Of a stretch of DNA of 64,000 nucleotides, positions 62,656 through 64,000 are shown in pieces. Below the pieces are notes generated by a model. That model did no database searches. It was not told the origin of the DNA and saw nothing but the letters and a program-made list of their open reading frames with translations. Origin of the DNA: an uncultured Actinomycetes bacterium (GTDB lineage Bacteria; Actinomycetota; Actinomycetes; Mycobacteriales; Mycobacteriaceae); contig CAISDL010000082.1 of the NCBI GenBank assembly GCA_903884065.1, forward strand, positions 1 to 64,000, written 5' to 3'. Every line of letters starts with the position of its first letter. The first letter of the stretch is position 1. The position numbers were made by a program, and so were the translations under genes.

Positions 62656-63651
62656 TCACTCCCCCACCTTCGGGAGTTCGTCGGCAGCGATCTCACAGGG
62701 CGTCTTGGCGTCCGCAGGCCCGACGGGAGCTGTCCCGACGTCGGCGGCTGGTGGCGGTGGTGGATCAGGGACCGCGGCGGCCACCGGTGGTGGAGCGGAC
62801 TCCATGGCCACGCCCGGATCAGCTGGCCTCTCGGCGGCGAGGAGCTCCGGCGAGGGAACCGGCTGTGCCTGGACCGGGGGCTGCGGCAGTACAACAGCGC
62901 TTTTCGGCACGGCACCGTCCGGCAGGCGTGACGGAGCGGCGCCCGCCGTCATCGGCGGGTCCGTCTGGTGTCCCGGCGTGCGTGGTTCGGCCTTGACGGT
63001 GACCGGCGGGGTCTCCGCTGGGCCCTCGGGGCGACCGGCCGCGGGGATGTCCCCGTAGGAGCCCAGCGCCTGCGCGATCTGTGCCACGAGACCGACCAGC
63101 GCACCACCCAGATCGGGAAGCGCCGCGCCAGAGCCGGCGGGTGGCACGCCCAGCGGCGCCTGCCAGGCGGTTGTCGGCGCTGCGCTCCAGGGTCCACCTG
63201 CGGCCTGCGCGGACCCCGGCGCCGCCGAGACTGTCTCGGCGGGGACGACGGTGGGCGGGCCGGGCGGTGACGCAGTGCCCGCACCGAAGCGGTCAGCGGC
63301 CGGGATGCCGGCCGGCGAGCGGGAGGCTTCGGCCACCGGGGGCTCGGCCGTCCGCACGCCGTCGGGCCGGACAGCCTCGGCGTTACCCGGTGCGGTGTCC
63401 GCCCAACCGTCGTTCAACAGTGCCAATTCCACAGCAACCCGGCGCAGCGCCACGACGATATCCGTCGCCTCGGCGCACTGCTGATGCAGCACATCCGTTG
63501 CAGCGGAACCCGTTTCGCTTCGCCACCCGTCCCCCAGTGCTGCGAGCGCATCACGATGGCAGGCCAGCGCCTCCTCGGCGACGTCGGCCGCCGCAGTCAG
63601 GGCCGCCCTGTCGATAGCCGCTACCTCAGCAAGAAAGCCGTCGGCGCTCAC
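62656..63651 (-). CDS. Ala/Pro-rich protein with N-terminal helical ESX-target-like region (Rv3439c-like)
   Basis: Helical N-terminus EVAAIDRAALTAAADVAEEALACHRDALAALGDGWRSETGSAATDVLHQQCAEATDIVVALRRVAVEL followed by long Pro/Ala low-complexity tail. Confidence 0.7.
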   Translation of the reverse strand: MSADGFLAEVAAIDRAALTAAADVAEEALACHRDALAALGDGWRSETGSAATDVLHQQCAEATDIVVALRRVAVELALLNDGWADTAPGNAEAVRPDGVRTAEPPVAEASRSPAGIPAADRFGAGTASPPGPPTVVPAETVSAAPGSAQAAGGPWSAAPTTAWQAPLGVPPAGSGAALPDLGGALVGLVAQIAQALGSYGDIPAAGRPEGPAETPPVTVKAEPRTPGHQTDPPMTAGAAPSRLPDGAVPKSAVVLPQPPVQAQPVPSPELLAAERPADPGVAMESAPPPVAAAVPDPPPPPAADVGTAPVGPADAKTPCEIAADELPKVGE

Positions 63652-63905
63652 TGCAAGACCTCCGCCCCGAGCCGGTCCGCATCGGTGTAGTTGTCAGCGC
63701 CGGCGCGGACAGCGCGTGCGTACTCCCGCGCCGCCCGCTGCCAGTGCGCGATGCCGTCCGTCAATTCACCTACCGCCGAGCGGATGACCTCGAGTTGCAA
63801 CCCGCTCAGATGACGGCGGACGGCCACGTCCAGGAGGTCAGCCGCCTCGTCGAGCCGCTGGGCGGCGAACCGAAGTGCGTGGGGGTCAACCGATGTGGTT
63901 CCCAT
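63648..63905 (-). CDS. Type VII secretion target-like small helical protein (Rv3440c-like)
   Basis: MGTTSVDPHALRFAAQRLDEAADLLDVAVRRHLSGLQLEVIRSAVGELTDGIAHWQRAAREYARAVRAGADNYTDADR; ATGA-type overlap with the downstream gene. Confidence 0.68.
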   Translation of the reverse strand: MGTTSVDPHALRFAAQRLDEAADLLDVAVRRHLSGLQLEVIRSAVGELTDGIAHWQRAAREYARAVRAGADNYTDADRLGAEVLQ

Positions 63906-63931
63906 ACCGGATTGGACGTTGTGAAGTCCGC

Positions 63932-64000
63932 GCCGGTTCCCGGCAGTCAGTCCTCCGCCGGCTCCCGGCAGTCAGTCCTCCGCCGGCTCCCGGCAGTCAG
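63932..64000. repeat. 25-bp direct tandem repeat, truncated by the window edge
   Basis: gccgg(t/c)tcccggcagtcagtcctcc: copies at 63932, 63957 and 63982 (partial). Confidence 0.97.

Overview
The window is a GC-rich actinobacterial chromosome segment. Gene content and order point to Mycobacterium/Mycolicibacterium, matching the M. tuberculosis Rv3319 (sdhB) to Rv3440c region with several H37Rv segments absent. It is almost fully coding (about 50 supported CDS). I saw no rRNA, tRNA, CRISPR array, transposase or prophage. Landmarks in order: sdhB; an APC permease / aldehyde dehydrogenase / Lrp / class-III aminotransferase amine-catabolism cluster; dacB1; trpS; xth; an acyl-CoA ligase; icd; a SAM-IV riboswitch followed by metY-metX; folD; an FHA-ABC transporter; dnaE2; imuA'/imuB with LexA boxes; guaA, choD, guaB3, guaB2; rsdA-sigD; whiB3; groEL1-groES with CIRCE; tsaD-rimI-tsaB-tsaE; alr; gadB; nnr; glmS; an F420-dependent oxidoreductase; and a type-VII-like small protein pair. 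The most interesting signals are: (i) a short GC-rich element encoding GGQERSD(P/R)GI, present as three in-frame tandem copies in dacB1 and one copy in imuB, with a related core sequence upstream of the FHA-ABC gene, which looks like a protein-embedded REP/RPE-type element; (ii) a decayed nucleoside hydrolase wedged against imuB; (iii) a small accessory block of secreted or membrane proteins between whiB3 and groEL1, including an unannotated 37-aa ORF; (iv) overlapping HrcA half-sites upstream of groES; (v) a 25-bp tandem repeat running off the window end. No wholly novel multi-gene system is proven. Database names and M. tuberculosis comparisons are from memory and were not searched.
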